This document shows, one piece after another, positions 26,681-35,158 of a stretch of DNA of 64,000 nt. The stretch is taken from positions 95,000 through 158,999 of the forward strand of contig CAXQZU010000052.1 of the NCBI GenBank assembly GCA_964228555.1, given 5' to 3'. The position numbers and the translations under genes are program-made. The notes under the pieces were generated by a model that searched no databases, was not told where the DNA came from, and was given only the letters and a program-made list of their open reading frames with translations. How positions within the stretch are numbered: the stretch's first letter is position 1; each line of letters opens with the position of its first letter. Source of the DNA: CAXQZU01 sp964228555. GTDB taxonomy: Bacteria > Planctomycetota > PLA2 > JAEUHO01.

Positions 26681-28483
26681 ATGCCCGATCCCGCCCCGCG
26701 ACGCCCTGCTGCTGCGCGCGCTGCCCCCGTGCGGCTGGGCCTGCTGCTGGGCACCGTGCTGGCGCTCGTGGTGCTGCTGGAGATGCACCGGTGCCTGCCC
26801 GGGGGCTGGCCCGGCGCGGGCGGCGAGGGCGGCTTCCGGCGGCTGGACGGCGCCGAGGGCAGTGACCCCGCGCTGCTGGCGCGCGCCGAGGGGTGGAAGC
26901 CGGACTGGACGCCGCGCGAGGGCGTGACGATGCGCGTGCGCCTGGCCAGCGGCAGCGACGCCGGCGGCTGGCGCACCACGCCCGCCGACGGCGGGCAGGC
27001 CGAGGGCCCGGAGCGAGGCGGCGACCGCGTGCTGCTGCGCGACGCGGGCTACCAGCAGCGCGGCTTCACGCTGCGCTGGGGAGCGGACAGCGTGCTCAAC
27101 CACCCTGCGCCGCCGGCCTCCGATGCGGCGCCCACGTGGCGCGTGGCCCTGCCCTCGGCCGCGCTGCCGGCGCGCCTGGGCCCGCGCAGCGTCACCCTCA
27201 CCGTGCTCCGCGCCGGCACAGCCACGCCGATTGCCGGTGCGGAGGTACGCCTCGGCGACGAGCTGGCCGCGCGCAGCACCGACGAGAAGGGGCACCTCTC
27301 GCTGCCGGGCCTCTCCACGCTCACGCCGCTGTCGGTGACGGCCGAGGGCCACGCGCCGGCCGAGGCGTGGGTGCATCCGCAGGCCTCGGCGGAAGTGCGG
27401 GTGGAGCTGAGCCCGCTCGCCACCCTCTGGACGCCCTTCCTGGACGGCGGCACGCGGGCCGAGACCCCCATCCTCGCGGCGCGGCTGGTGGCGCAGGACG
27501 GGCGCCTGCTGTGGGAGGCCGTGCGCGCGCCCACGCCGCGGCCGGCCCGCGTCGAGCTGCAGGTGGCGTCCTCGGCGTTGCGTGGCGCGCGCCTCACCGT
27601 GCAGGCCGAGGGCCGTCCGCTCACCGACATGGCCTTCGAGCCCGGCACGCGCGAGGTGGTGCTCGCCGACCGCGGGCGCGCCTTCACCCTGGCGGCCCGC
27701 GCGCCCGAGGGCCTGCCGGTCGCACTGCGCTCGGCCCAGGCCAGCTACGCCTCGGCGGGCCGGGGGGCGCCGGGCGAGGGCCGTGGCGTGCTGGAGCGGC
27801 TGGAGGTGGCGCGGGACGGCAGCGTGCGCTTCGTGGCCCCGGCGGATGCACCGGCCACCGTGGTGCTGGAGAGCGGCCAGCATGCGCCGGCCGTGCTGCG
27901 CATCGATGCGCAGGAGGCCGCCGGCGCGCGCGAGGTGGCCCTCGAGGCCGGCGTGCGCGTGCCGGTCTTGGTGCTGGACCGCCGCGGCCGCCCCGTGCGC
28001 GACGCCGAGGTGCGTGCGCGCGTGGTGCTGGATGGCGTGCGCGTGGAGGTGTCGGCACGCACCGACCCCGAGGGCCGCGCGCGCGTGGGCCCGCTGCCCG
28101 CCGGCCCCTGCGAGGTGCTGGCGCACGCGCCCGGCAAGGCCTGGGCCGCGCGCGCCACCGAGGCGCGCAACCCCATGCAGGACGTGGAGCTGAGGTTGCT
28201 GCCCGGGGCTACGCTGCGCCTGCAGGTGAGCACGCCCTTCGGCGTGCCGCTCGCAGGCGTGCGCGTGACGGCCGTGCCCACGGACGAGGGCCCCGCGCCC
28301 GTGGAGGCGCCCGACGCGCCCGCGTGGACCACGGATGCGCAGGGGCGCCTGGTGATGCCCGACCTGCCCATGCGCGCCTGGCGCCTGCGGCTGGAGCAGC
28401 CGGGACACGCGCCCGAGACGCTCGATGCCATCACGCCGGGCCCGATCTGGTACTTCGCCACGCTCGTGCGCGAGGGAGGCTAG
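26681..28483 (+). CDS. Membrane-anchored protein with carboxypeptidase-regulatory-like repeats
   Basis: Protein of 600 residues (609 if the in-frame ATG at 26654 is used). One membrane segment (LGLLLGTVLALVVLLEM) is followed by several beta-sandwich units of the CarboxypepD_reg type. Each has the pattern V-hydrophobic-G-x-P-I-x-G-A-x-V, then TDEKGHLSLPGL or TDPEGRARVGPL, then a carbohydrate-binding-like finish. Such repeats in planctomycetes are usually surface or periplasmic; the substrate is unknown. TAGGCT at 26631-26636 is a plausible -10. An AGGA lies 12 bases before 26681. Its TAG stop shares CTAG with the asnB stop on the other strand. Confidence 0.78.
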   Translation: MPDPAPRRPAAARAAPVRLGLLLGTVLALVVLLEMHRCLPGGWPGAGGEGGFRRLDGAEGSDPALLARAEGWKPDWTPREGVTMRVRLASGSDAGGWRTTPADGGQAEGPERGGDRVLLRDAGYQQRGFTLRWGADSVLNHPAPPASDAAPTWRVALPSAALPARLGPRSVTLTVLRAGTATPIAGAEVRLGDELAARSTDEKGHLSLPGLSTLTPLSVTAEGHAPAEAWVHPQASAEVRVELSPLATLWTPFLDGGTRAETPILAARLVAQDGRLLWEAVRAPTPRPARVELQVASSALRGARLTVQAEGRPLTDMAFEPGTREVVLADRGRAFTLAARAPEGLPVALRSAQASYASAGRGAPGEGRGVLERLEVARDGSVRFVAPADAPATVVLESGQHAPAVLRIDAQEAAGAREVALEAGVRVPVLVLDRRGRPVRDAEVRARVVLDGVRVEVSARTDPEGRARVGPLPAGPCEVLAHAPGKAWAARATEARNPMQDVELRLLPGATLRLQVSTPFGVPLAGVRVTAVPTDEGPAPVEAPDAPAWTTDAQGRLVMPDLPMRAWRLRLEQPGHAPETLDAITPGPIWYFATLVREGG

Positions 28484-30333
28484 GCGACCGTCTCGGGCCG
28501 GCCGTCCAGCGCGCGACGGCACCACAGCTCGAGCATCACCGCGGCGTGGATCACGCTCCCCCACGCCTGCGTGCCGGCGGCGTGCTGGGCTAGCAGTGCC
28601 TCCACGGCCTGCGGCTCCAGCAGGCCGCGCTCGCGGGCGCGCCGCTCGCCCAGCACGCTGGCAGCGAGCGCGCGCAGCGGTCCGCGGTAGAGCGCATCCA
28701 CGGGGAAGGCAAAGCCCTGCTTGCGCACGGACGCAAGGTCGTCATCCACCAGCCGTGCCGCCAGCGCACGCAGCAGCGGCTTGGTGGCGCGCGCGCGCGA
28801 CGAGGGAGCAAGGGGCACCGTGGCAGCCGCCTGCAGCACGCGGCAGTCCAGGAAGGGATGGCGGCCCTCCACGCCCCAGGCCATCAGCGCACGGTCCTCC
28901 TTCACCAGCAGGTCGTCGGGGAGGTAGCGCGCGAGGTCGTCGGCCATGGCCTCGGCGGCCGTGCGCGGTGCGCTGCCCACCTCGCGCGGCGCCGGGCGAG
29001 CGCACGCCGCCTCGCGCAGGCGCGGGCCCCGCAGGGCCGCGAGGGCCGGCTCGTCCTGCAGCCGCAGCAGCCCGCGGTAGGTCCCGCGTGCGTCGTCGGC
29101 GGCACCCAGCAGCCGGGCGGCCTGCGGGGCCGGTCGCCGCAAGGCGCGACGCAACGGCCGGCGCAGCCAGCCCGGCAGCTGCCCGGCGGCGCGGGCCCAG
29201 CGCAGTGCGCCGTAGCGGCGGTAGCCGCCGAAGACCTCGTCGCCGCCCGTGCCCGTGAGTGCCACGCGGGCCTGCGCACCCACGGCGCGCGCCAGCGCCC
29301 AGGCAGGCACCGCGCTGGCGTCCGCGAAGGGCTCGTCGAAGGCCTGCGCAGCGCCCAGCACCCACGCCGTGGGGTCGGCAGGGCAGGCGACCACCTCGTG
29401 CGGCAGGCCCAGCCGCTGCGCCGTGCGTGCCGCGCGCGACGACTCGTCCTGCGCCGCGTGGTGCGGGAAGGCGAGCGTGTAGCAGGGCAGGCGCTGCGTC
29501 GATGCGCAGAGCGCGGCCACCAGCGCGCTGTCCACGCCGCCCGAGAGCAGCAGCGCCGCCGGGCGCTCGAGCACGAGGCGAGCCTCCACGGCCTCGCGCA
29601 ACGCACGCAGCACGGCGTCGGCGCCGGCAGCGCCCGACGGCCCCTCGCCGGCCCGCGGGCGCTGCGGGATGCGGTGCTCGCGCACCTGCAGCCTGCGGTC
29701 CACCTCCAGCACGCAGCCGGGCGGAACGCGCGTCACGCCCTGCACGGCGGTGCGCTCGCCCGCCACCACGCCGTCGCGCAGCACGTCCTCCAGCGCCTGC
29801 AGGTCGGGCTCCCACGGCCCCTGCTGCAGCGGACGCAGCCCCTCCAGCGTGCTGGCGAAGCACACCGCGTGCGGCGTGGCATGTACCACCAGCGGCCGCA
29901 CGCCGCGGGCGTCGCGGCCCAGCCACAGCGGGCCCTCGGGCCCGGCGAGGAAGGCAAAGGCGAAGGACCCTTCCACGCGCGCGAGCCCGGCCAGTCCCTC
30001 CACCTCCAGCAGGGCGGCCAGCACCTCGCCATCGCCCTGCGTCGTGAAACGTGCGCCGCGCTCCTCCAGGCTGCGTCGCACCAGGGCGTGGTTGTAGACC
30101 TCGCCGTTCCACGCCAGCAGCGCACCCGAGGGCCGGTGCACGGGCTGGGCCGCCCGCCGCACGTCCACCTGCGCGAGGCGCCGGGCGCCCAGGTGCAGCA
30201 CCTGCTCGCCCACCTGGGCCTCGGCACGCCCCTCGCCGTCGGGCCCGCGCGCCGCCATCCGCTGCAGGGCCTCGGCCAGCAGGCCCGGCAAGCCGGGCCG
30301 AGGCGCTCCGAGCCTGCCTGCGATGCCGCACAT
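28480..30333 (-). CDS. asnB: Asparagine synthetase, glutamine-hydrolysing
   Basis: Protein of 617 residues. It makes asparagine from aspartate, ATP and glutamine. The class II glutaminase domain starts MCGIAGRLG, with Cys2 becoming the catalytic N-terminal nucleophile, and has RDARGVRPLV. The synthetase domain carries the PP-loop LLSGGVDSALVAAL and later TGTGGDEVFGGYRRY. Some planctomycete and deltaproteobacterial homologues modify cell-surface sugars or peptides in place of free aspartate, and this cannot be excluded. TAGGGT lies 26 bases upstream with AAGGA before the ATG. It converges on the preceding gene with a 4-base overlap at the stops. Confidence 0.92.
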   Translation of the reverse strand: MCGIAGRLGAPRPGLPGLLAEALQRMAARGPDGEGRAEAQVGEQVLHLGARRLAQVDVRRAAQPVHRPSGALLAWNGEVYNHALVRRSLEERGARFTTQGDGEVLAALLEVEGLAGLARVEGSFAFAFLAGPEGPLWLGRDARGVRPLVVHATPHAVCFASTLEGLRPLQQGPWEPDLQALEDVLRDGVVAGERTAVQGVTRVPPGCVLEVDRRLQVREHRIPQRPRAGEGPSGAAGADAVLRALREAVEARLVLERPAALLLSGGVDSALVAALCASTQRLPCYTLAFPHHAAQDESSRAARTAQRLGLPHEVVACPADPTAWVLGAAQAFDEPFADASAVPAWALARAVGAQARVALTGTGGDEVFGGYRRYGALRWARAAGQLPGWLRRPLRRALRRPAPQAARLLGAADDARGTYRGLLRLQDEPALAALRGPRLREAACARPAPREVGSAPRTAAEAMADDLARYLPDDLLVKEDRALMAWGVEGRHPFLDCRVLQAAATVPLAPSSRARATKPLLRALAARLVDDDLASVRKQGFAFPVDALYRGPLRALAASVLGERRARERGLLEPQAVEALLAQHAAGTQAWGSVIHAAVMLELWCRRALDGRPETVA

Positions 30334-30359
30334 GGCGTGGATCCTTGCGGGAAGGCCTC

Positions 30360-30365
30360 ACCCTA
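30360..30365 (-). promoter_or_regulatory. -10 box of asnB
   Basis: TAGGGT on the minus strand, 26 bases before the ATG, followed by AAGGA as ribosome binding site. It faces away from cutA. Confidence 0.4.
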
Positions 30366-30413
30366 CGGTGCCGCGCGCCCGGGACGGGGGTTGCGCGCCC
30401 CGGGCCCGCGCCG

Positions 30414-30419
30414 TATCCC
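30414..30419 (+). promoter_or_regulatory. -10 box of cutA, leaderless type
   Basis: TATCCC, 7 bases before the ATG at 30427. Confidence 0.4.
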
Positions 30420-30426
30420 GGCCGGC

Positions 30427-30777
30427 ATGCGACTCGTGCCTGCCCCCGATGCCCGCATCGTGCTCTGCACCGCACCGCCGGGCGAGGGCCACGTGCTGGC
30501 GCGCCGGCTGGTCGAGGCGGGCCTGGCTGCCTGCGTGAACGTGGTGCCGGGCCTGCGCAGCATCTACCGCTGGGACGGGCAGGTGCACGACGAGCCCGAG
30601 AGCCTGCTGCTGGTGAAGACCACGGCCGCCGGCCTCCCCGCGCTGTGCGAGGCCCTGCGCGAGCACCACCCCTACGAGGTGCCCGAGGGGCTGGTGCTGG
30701 CGCCCGAGCAGGGCGCGGAAGCGTACCTCGCCTGGCTCGCGCAGGCCGCGCGCCGCGGCGACGCCAGCGCGCGCTGA
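30427..30777 (+). CDS. cutA: Divalent cation tolerance protein CutA
   Basis: Protein of 116 residues forming a trimeric ferredoxin-like fold. The family signs are all present: IVLCTAPPGEGHVLARRLVEAGLAACVNVVP, SIYRWDGQVHDEPESLLLVKTT, and HPYEVPEGLVL. In E. coli mutations affect copper tolerance, but the biochemical role is still unclear. It is divergent from asnB, with a TATCCC box 7 bases before ATG and no ribosome binding site. Confidence 0.93.
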   Translation: MRLVPAPDARIVLCTAPPGEGHVLARRLVEAGLAACVNVVPGLRSIYRWDGQVHDEPESLLLVKTTAAGLPALCEALREHHPYEVPEGLVLAPEQGAEAYLAWLAQAARRGDASAR

Positions 30778-30824
30778 GCGCTCCCCCCGGGCGGCGCGCT
30801 GGGGGCGCCCTTGCCCCGACGCCC

Positions 30825-30830
30825 TACACT
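30825..30830 (+). promoter_or_regulatory. -10 box of the DJ-1 lipoprotein gene, leaderless type
   Basis: TACACT, 6 bases before the ATG at 30837. Confidence 0.5.
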
Positions 30831-30836
30831 GCGCGC

Positions 30837-31664
30837 ATGTGCATGAACCCGTCGTCGCGCCGTGCGTGGCGCTCCCTGGCAATCTGCTTGCTCTGCGTGC
30901 TGCCGCTGGCAGCCTGCGCGCGGCCTGCTCCCGTGCGCCCCGGCGCTGCGCCGGCGGGCCCGGCGCGACGCGTCGCGATGGTCCTGACCAGCCACGACCG
31001 GCTGGGCAGCACCGGCAAGCCCACGGGCTTCTTCCTCAGCGAGGCCACCCACCCGTGGAAGGTGTTCGAGGCGGCGGGCTACACGATCGACCTGCTCTCG
31101 CCGCGCGGCGGCAAGGCGCCCATGGACGGCGTGGACCGGAGCGACCCGGTCAACGCCGCGTTCCTCGCCGACCCGGCGTGGGTGGCGCGCACCGAGGCCA
31201 CCACGTCCATCGCCGCCGCGGACGCCTCGCGCTACGACGCCGTGTTCTTCGCGGGCGGCCACGGCACGATGTGGGACCTGCCCGACGACCCCGGCGTGCA
31301 GGCGCTGGTGCGCACGGTCTACGAGCGCGGCGGCGTGGTGGCCGCCGTGTGCCACGGCCCCGCGGCACTGGTCAACGCGCGCCTCTCCGACGGCCGCTTG
31401 CTCGTGGCCGGCAAGGCCGTCAGCGCCTTCACGGACGAGGAGGAGGCGGCCGTCCAGCTCGACAAGGTGGTGCCCTTCGCGCTGGAGGGCACGCTGCGCG
31501 CCCGCGGCGCCCGCTTCGTGGAGGCGCCGGCCTTCGAGTGGATGGTGGCCGTCTCCGGGCGGCTGGTCACGGGACAGAACCCGGCCTCCGCCACGGGCGT
31601 GGCCGAGGCCGTGGTCGAGATCCTGGAGGGCCGCACGCCCGCATCGCCGCGCCGGGAGCGCTAG
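30837..31664 (+). CDS. DJ-1/PfpI-family (Hsp31-like) lipoprotein
   Basis: Protein of 275 residues. A lipoprotein signal (LAICLLCVLPLAACA, lipid Cys at about 27) precedes a DJ-1 class glutamine amidotransferase-like domain. The nucleophile elbow is AAVCHGPAAL with Cys-His. FFAGGHGTMWDLPDDP, LLSPRGGKAPMD and EEEAAVQLDKVVPFALE match yeast Hsp31-type glyoxalase/chaperone proteins. Export to the envelope is unusual for this family, which is normally cytoplasmic. ATG 30837 has TACACT 6 bases upstream; a second ATG two codons later is possible. Confidence 0.88.
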   Translation: MCMNPSSRRAWRSLAICLLCVLPLAACARPAPVRPGAAPAGPARRVAMVLTSHDRLGSTGKPTGFFLSEATHPWKVFEAAGYTIDLLSPRGGKAPMDGVDRSDPVNAAFLADPAWVARTEATTSIAAADASRYDAVFFAGGHGTMWDLPDDPGVQALVRTVYERGGVVAAVCHGPAALVNARLSDGRLLVAGKAVSAFTDEEEAAVQLDKVVPFALEGTLRARGARFVEAPAFEWMVAVSGRLVTGQNPASATGVAEAVVEILEGRTPASPRRER

Positions 31665-31667
31665 GAT
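31662..31667 (+). promoter_or_regulatory. -10 box of the dehydrogenase pair, overlapping the upstream stop codon
   Basis: TAGGAT, whose TAG is the stop codon of the DJ-1 gene. It lies 34 bases before ATG 31702, which has GGGAG as ribosome binding site. Confidence 0.4.
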
Positions 31668-31701
31668 CAGCAGGCCGGCGCGGGCCGGCCGGGAGCCGCG
31701 C

Positions 31702-32340
31702 ATGGACCCCACCTCCGCCCACGGCCCTGGAGCGCCCCCGGACGAGGCGGGGCGCGGCGGCGTGGCACGGCGCGACCTGCTGCGCTGGGCGGCCGGCACG
31801 GGGCTCGCGGCAGGCGTGTCGGGCGTGTGGCTCGAGGGACTGGGCAACCCGCTGCGCCGCCGGCTGCTTGCGCCCACGCCCTGGGGCGCCCCGCGGGTGA
31901 CGCTCGACGCCACGCAGTGGGCGGTGCTCGCCGCGGCCCTCGAACGCCTCATCCCCAGCGAGCCCGGCGTGCCCGGGGCGCGCGAGGTGAACGCGGTGGG
32001 CTACCTCGACCGCGTGCTCGCGGAGCCCGAGCTGGCGCCCGAGCGCCACCGCGACCCCATCCTCGCCGGCGTCCCCGTGCTGGAGGCGCGCGCCCGCGAG
32101 CGAGGCGCCACCGGCTTCGCCGCCCTGCCGCCGGAGGCACAGGACGAGGTGCTGCGCGGCCTCGAGGGGGACGCCGAGGGCGTGCGCTGGCTGCGCAAGA
32201 CGCTCTACTTCGGGCTGGAGGCGCTGCTGGGCGATCCCGTGCACGGCTGCCAGCCCGGCGAGCAGGGCTGGACCTGGCTGTCCACCGGGTTGCCGGGCCC
32301 GCGTCCCACGCAGCCGCTGTGGCGCCCGGAGCGCCGCTGA
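31702..32340 (+). CDS. Small subunit of GMC dehydrogenase, gluconate 2-dehydrogenase subunit 3 type
   Basis: Protein of 212 residues. An N-terminal twin-arginine signal (ARRDLLRWAAGTGLAAGVSG) is followed by the subunit 3 fold (TLDATQWAVLAAALERLIPSEPGVPGAREVNAVGYLDRVL, in parts). In membrane-bound gluconate, sorbose or cholesterol-type dehydrogenases this subunit is exported with the flavoprotein and stabilises it. The GMC gene starts 2 bases after its stop. No cytochrome c subunit follows, so the electron acceptor is unknown. Confidence 0.87.
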   Translation: MDPTSAHGPGAPPDEAGRGGVARRDLLRWAAGTGLAAGVSGVWLEGLGNPLRRRLLAPTPWGAPRVTLDATQWAVLAAALERLIPSEPGVPGAREVNAVGYLDRVLAEPELAPERHRDPILAGVPVLEARARERGATGFAALPPEAQDEVLRGLEGDAEGVRWLRKTLYFGLEALLGDPVHGCQPGEQGWTWLSTGLPGPRPTQPLWRPERR

Positions 32341-32342
32341 GC

Positions 32343-34007
32343 ATGCGCTACGACGCCTGCATCATCGGCAGCGGCGCGGGCGGCGGGCCCGTGGCCGCGG
32401 CGCTGGCCGAGGCCGGCTACCGCGTGCTGGTGCTGGAGAAGGGCCCCCGCTACGGCCGCGAGCAGTTCCTGCGCGACGAGATCGTGCAGGTGCAGCGCGA
32501 CATGTTCACGCCCGACGTGCGCCGCGACCCGCACGTGGTCGAGACGCGCGACCTGCAGGGCCGCGTGCGGGTGGACGAGGCCTCGCAGGATGGCTGGAAC
32601 GGCGTCTGCGTGGGCGGCGCCTCCAACGTCATGACGGGCTTCTTCCTGCGCCTCAAGCCCATCGACTTCCGCCAGCGCAGCGAGCTGGGCGCGGTGCCGG
32701 GTGCGCAGGTGGCCGACTGGCCCATCGCCTACGAGGAGCTGGAGCCCTGGTACGACCGCGTCGAGAAGGAGGTGGGCGTGTCGGGCCGCGTGGTGGCCCA
32801 CCGCTGGCAGGAGCCGCGCTCCTCGCCCGCCTTCCCGCTGCGCCCGCTGCTGGAGCACCGCCTCGCACGCGAGGTGGACGCCGCCTGCAAGGACCTGGGC
32901 ATGGCCTCGGTGCCGATGCCGCGCGCCGTGCTGCCCGATGCGCGCGGCGGGCGCGAGGCCTGCACGAACACCGGCTTCTGCGGGGGCTACGGCTGCCCCA
33001 CGGGCGCCAAGGGCTCCTCGCTGGCCGCATGGATCCCGCGCGCCGAGGCCACGGGGCGCTGCACGGTGCTCAGCCAGGTGACGGCGCGAAGGCTGGTCAG
33101 CGACGGCAGCGGCCGCGTGGTGGCCGTGGAGGCCCTCGACGCCAAGGGACAGCGCGTGCGGGTCGAGGCCACCGTGTTCGTGCTGGCCGCGACGGCCGTG
33201 GAGAGCGCGCGGCTGATGCTGCTCTCGACAGGCCCGCGCCACCCGCGCGGGCTGGCCAACGGCAGCGGGCTGGTGGGCTGCCACCTGGGCAGCACGACCT
33301 TCGGCGCCGCGTGGGGCGACTTCCCCTACGCGGAGTTCGGCGCGCGCTGGCCCTGGCTGGCCGACGGCAACCCCTGGATCCACCGCTGCATCCAGGACCA
33401 TTACGTGGTGGAGGACGAGCGCCTGGGCCGCCGCAAGGGTGGCACCATCTCGTTCCTGTTCACGCACCCGGACCCCATCGGCGGCGCCTACCGGCTGGCC
33501 ACCGAGCGTGGCGCGCCCCTGTGGGGCCTGCCGCTCAAGCGGCGGCTCGAGCAGTGGTTCCGGGACGCCAAGCACCTGCGCTTCGAGCTGTTCTGCGAAT
33601 GGCTGCCGGTGCGCGAGAGCCGGGTGACGCTCGACGCGCGCGTGCGGGACGCGTGGGGCGATCCCGCCGCCCGCATGTCGTGGGTGTCGCACCCGCGCAA
33701 CCACGAGACGGCCACCTTCCTGCTGGGCCAGGGGCGTCGCGTGCTCGAGCGCATGGGCGCCCGCAACATCACGCAGCCGCTCTACGGCGGTCCCTCCAGC
33801 AACCTGCTGTCGGGCACCTGTCGCTTCGGCGACGACCCCGCCACCTCGGTGCTGGACCGCGACTGCCGCGCCCACGAGGTGGACAACCTCTACGTGACGG
33901 ACGCCTCGTTCATGCCCACCTCGGGCAGCGTGCCCTTCACCTTCACCATCTACGCCAACGCCCTGCGCGTGGCCGACCGCATCGCCCGGCGCCTCGCCGG
34001 GCGTTGA
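32343..34007 (+). CDS. GMC-family FAD-dependent oxidoreductase, dehydrogenase flavoprotein subunit
   Basis: Protein of 554 residues. The FAD Rossmann motif IIGSGAGGGPVAAALAEAG is at residues 8-26. NGVCVGGASNVMTG is the GMC signature 1 region. The Cys-rich NTGFCGGYGCPTGAK is typical of the subfamily paired with subunit 3. The C-terminus has NLYVTDASFMPTSGSVPFTFTIYANA with the second FAD/active-site segment. It oxidises an alcohol or sugar whose identity cannot be read. It has no signal of its own and would be exported by hitch-hiking on the twin-arginine partner. Confidence 0.9.
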   Translation: MRYDACIIGSGAGGGPVAAALAEAGYRVLVLEKGPRYGREQFLRDEIVQVQRDMFTPDVRRDPHVVETRDLQGRVRVDEASQDGWNGVCVGGASNVMTGFFLRLKPIDFRQRSELGAVPGAQVADWPIAYEELEPWYDRVEKEVGVSGRVVAHRWQEPRSSPAFPLRPLLEHRLAREVDAACKDLGMASVPMPRAVLPDARGGREACTNTGFCGGYGCPTGAKGSSLAAWIPRAEATGRCTVLSQVTARRLVSDGSGRVVAVEALDAKGQRVRVEATVFVLAATAVESARLMLLSTGPRHPRGLANGSGLVGCHLGSTTFGAAWGDFPYAEFGARWPWLADGNPWIHRCIQDHYVVEDERLGRRKGGTISFLFTHPDPIGGAYRLATERGAPLWGLPLKRRLEQWFRDAKHLRFELFCEWLPVRESRVTLDARVRDAWGDPAARMSWVSHPRNHETATFLLGQGRRVLERMGARNITQPLYGGPSSNLLSGTCRFGDDPATSVLDRDCRAHEVDNLYVTDASFMPTSGSVPFTFTIYANALRVADRIARRLAGR

Positions 34008-34035
34008 GCCGGCAGGAGGCTGCGCGGCCCGGCGC

Positions 34036-35130
34036 CTACGCGCGCGGCGGCTGCACCGCGTCGACCAGGCGCTGGTCGAAGGGCTCGCCGCGTGCGAGGC
34101 GCCGGCGCAACTCCACGAAGTCCACCGTGCGTCGCTCCCTCGTGCCCTGCGCGAAGGCGCGGAAGCCGGCCGCGGCCTCGGTCACCATGTTCTGAGCCAT
34201 CCACAGCCGGTCGCCCTCGCGGTGGCGGTGCCACAGGTCCAGCTTGTGGCGGCGCAGCGCCTCCAGCGTCTTCGCCAGGCAGCCGGGGAAGGTGTGCAGC
34301 CAGCGCGTCACCCAGCGCTCCACGGCGGCATCCAGCGGCGCGAGGTCCACCACTCCGCGCGCGCGCAGCGCCTTGGCGGCCTCCAGATCGGCGCCCTCCT
34401 TGCGGCGGCCATGGCACATGCGGCCCTGCGCGTCCAGCCAGCGGTCGGTGATCACCAGCGGGTTGGGCACGAAGGCCCCGTCCACGCGCGTCACCGGCAC
34501 CGCCTCGGCCACGAGCCGCAGGCGCAGTGCCTCGTAGGCCGTCCACGGCTCGGCCGTGGTGCACGCGACGGTGGCCCACTCCTGCCCCACGTACAGGGGC
34601 AGGAAGTCGGTGGCCCCCATCACCGGTGCCGAGCCGTGGCGCGGCCCGGCCTGCCCGAACTCGGCCAGGTCGCTGGCCACCGAGACATCGCAGGCCAGCC
34701 CGAACTCCTGCCCGCCGGCGATGCGCAGGCCGTTGACGCGGTTGAGCACGGGCTTGTCGCAGTGCAGGATGGCCGTGATCACGTCGCTGAACAGGCGCAG
34801 GTAGCGCGCGAACTCCTGCGGCCGCCCGGCATACGCCTCGGCGTAGTGCGCGGCGTCGCCGCCCGTGCAGAAGGAGCGGTCGCCGGCGCCCGTGAGCACC
34901 ACCGCCACCACGTCGCGCGCGTGGCTGGCGCGGCCCAGCGCCAGCAGCAGGCTCTTGAGCATGGGCGTGGTGTAGGCGTTGAGCTTGCTGGGGTTGTCCA
35001 GCACGATCCATGCGGTGAACAGGTCCGGCACGGACGCGCCCTCGGCCGTGCGGCAGGGCTTGAGCTCGTAGCGCACGCCCTCCAGCGGCAGGCCGGGGCC
35101 GACGGTGTGGTCCTCGAGGTGCTCGCCCAT
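34036..35130 (-). CDS. 6-oxocyclohex-1-ene-1-carbonyl-CoA hydrolase type (BamA/Oah), crotonase family
   Basis: Protein of 364 residues. It matches by memory the ring-opening hydrolase of anaerobic benzoyl-CoA degradation and not a general enoyl-CoA hydratase. Shared blocks are VPDLFTAWIVLDNPSKLNAY, the oxyanion segment SFCTGGD (residues 86-92), AILHCDKPVLNRVNGLRIAGG, FGQAGPRHGSAP, TDFLPLYVG, VPNPLVITDRWLD and the end VDFVELRRRLARGEPFD. Length agrees with the family. ATG 35130 has GGAGGA just upstream. No benzoyl-CoA reductase, dienoyl-CoA hydratase or dehydrogenase gene is nearby. The family call is fairly firm; the substrate here may differ. Confidence 0.83.
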   Translation of the reverse strand: MGEHLEDHTVGPGLPLEGVRYELKPCRTAEGASVPDLFTAWIVLDNPSKLNAYTTPMLKSLLLALGRASHARDVVAVVLTGAGDRSFCTGGDAAHYAEAYAGRPQEFARYLRLFSDVITAILHCDKPVLNRVNGLRIAGGQEFGLACDVSVASDLAEFGQAGPRHGSAPVMGATDFLPLYVGQEWATVACTTAEPWTAYEALRLRLVAEAVPVTRVDGAFVPNPLVITDRWLDAQGRMCHGRRKEGADLEAAKALRARGVVDLAPLDAAVERWVTRWLHTFPGCLAKTLEALRRHKLDLWHRHREGDRLWMAQNMVTEAAAGFRAFAQGTRERRTVDFVELRRRLARGEPFDQRLVDAVQPPRA

Positions 35131-35158
35131 CGCGTCCTCCCCGCCCGGCGTGCGGGCG

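Noticed and set aside
26555..28564. Extension of the methyltransferase/MTHFR frame upstream to 1286 codons
   Set aside because: The extra part is antisense to the regulatory-repeat protein and has no domain. GTG 26554 has a GGAGG site and begins the known domain.
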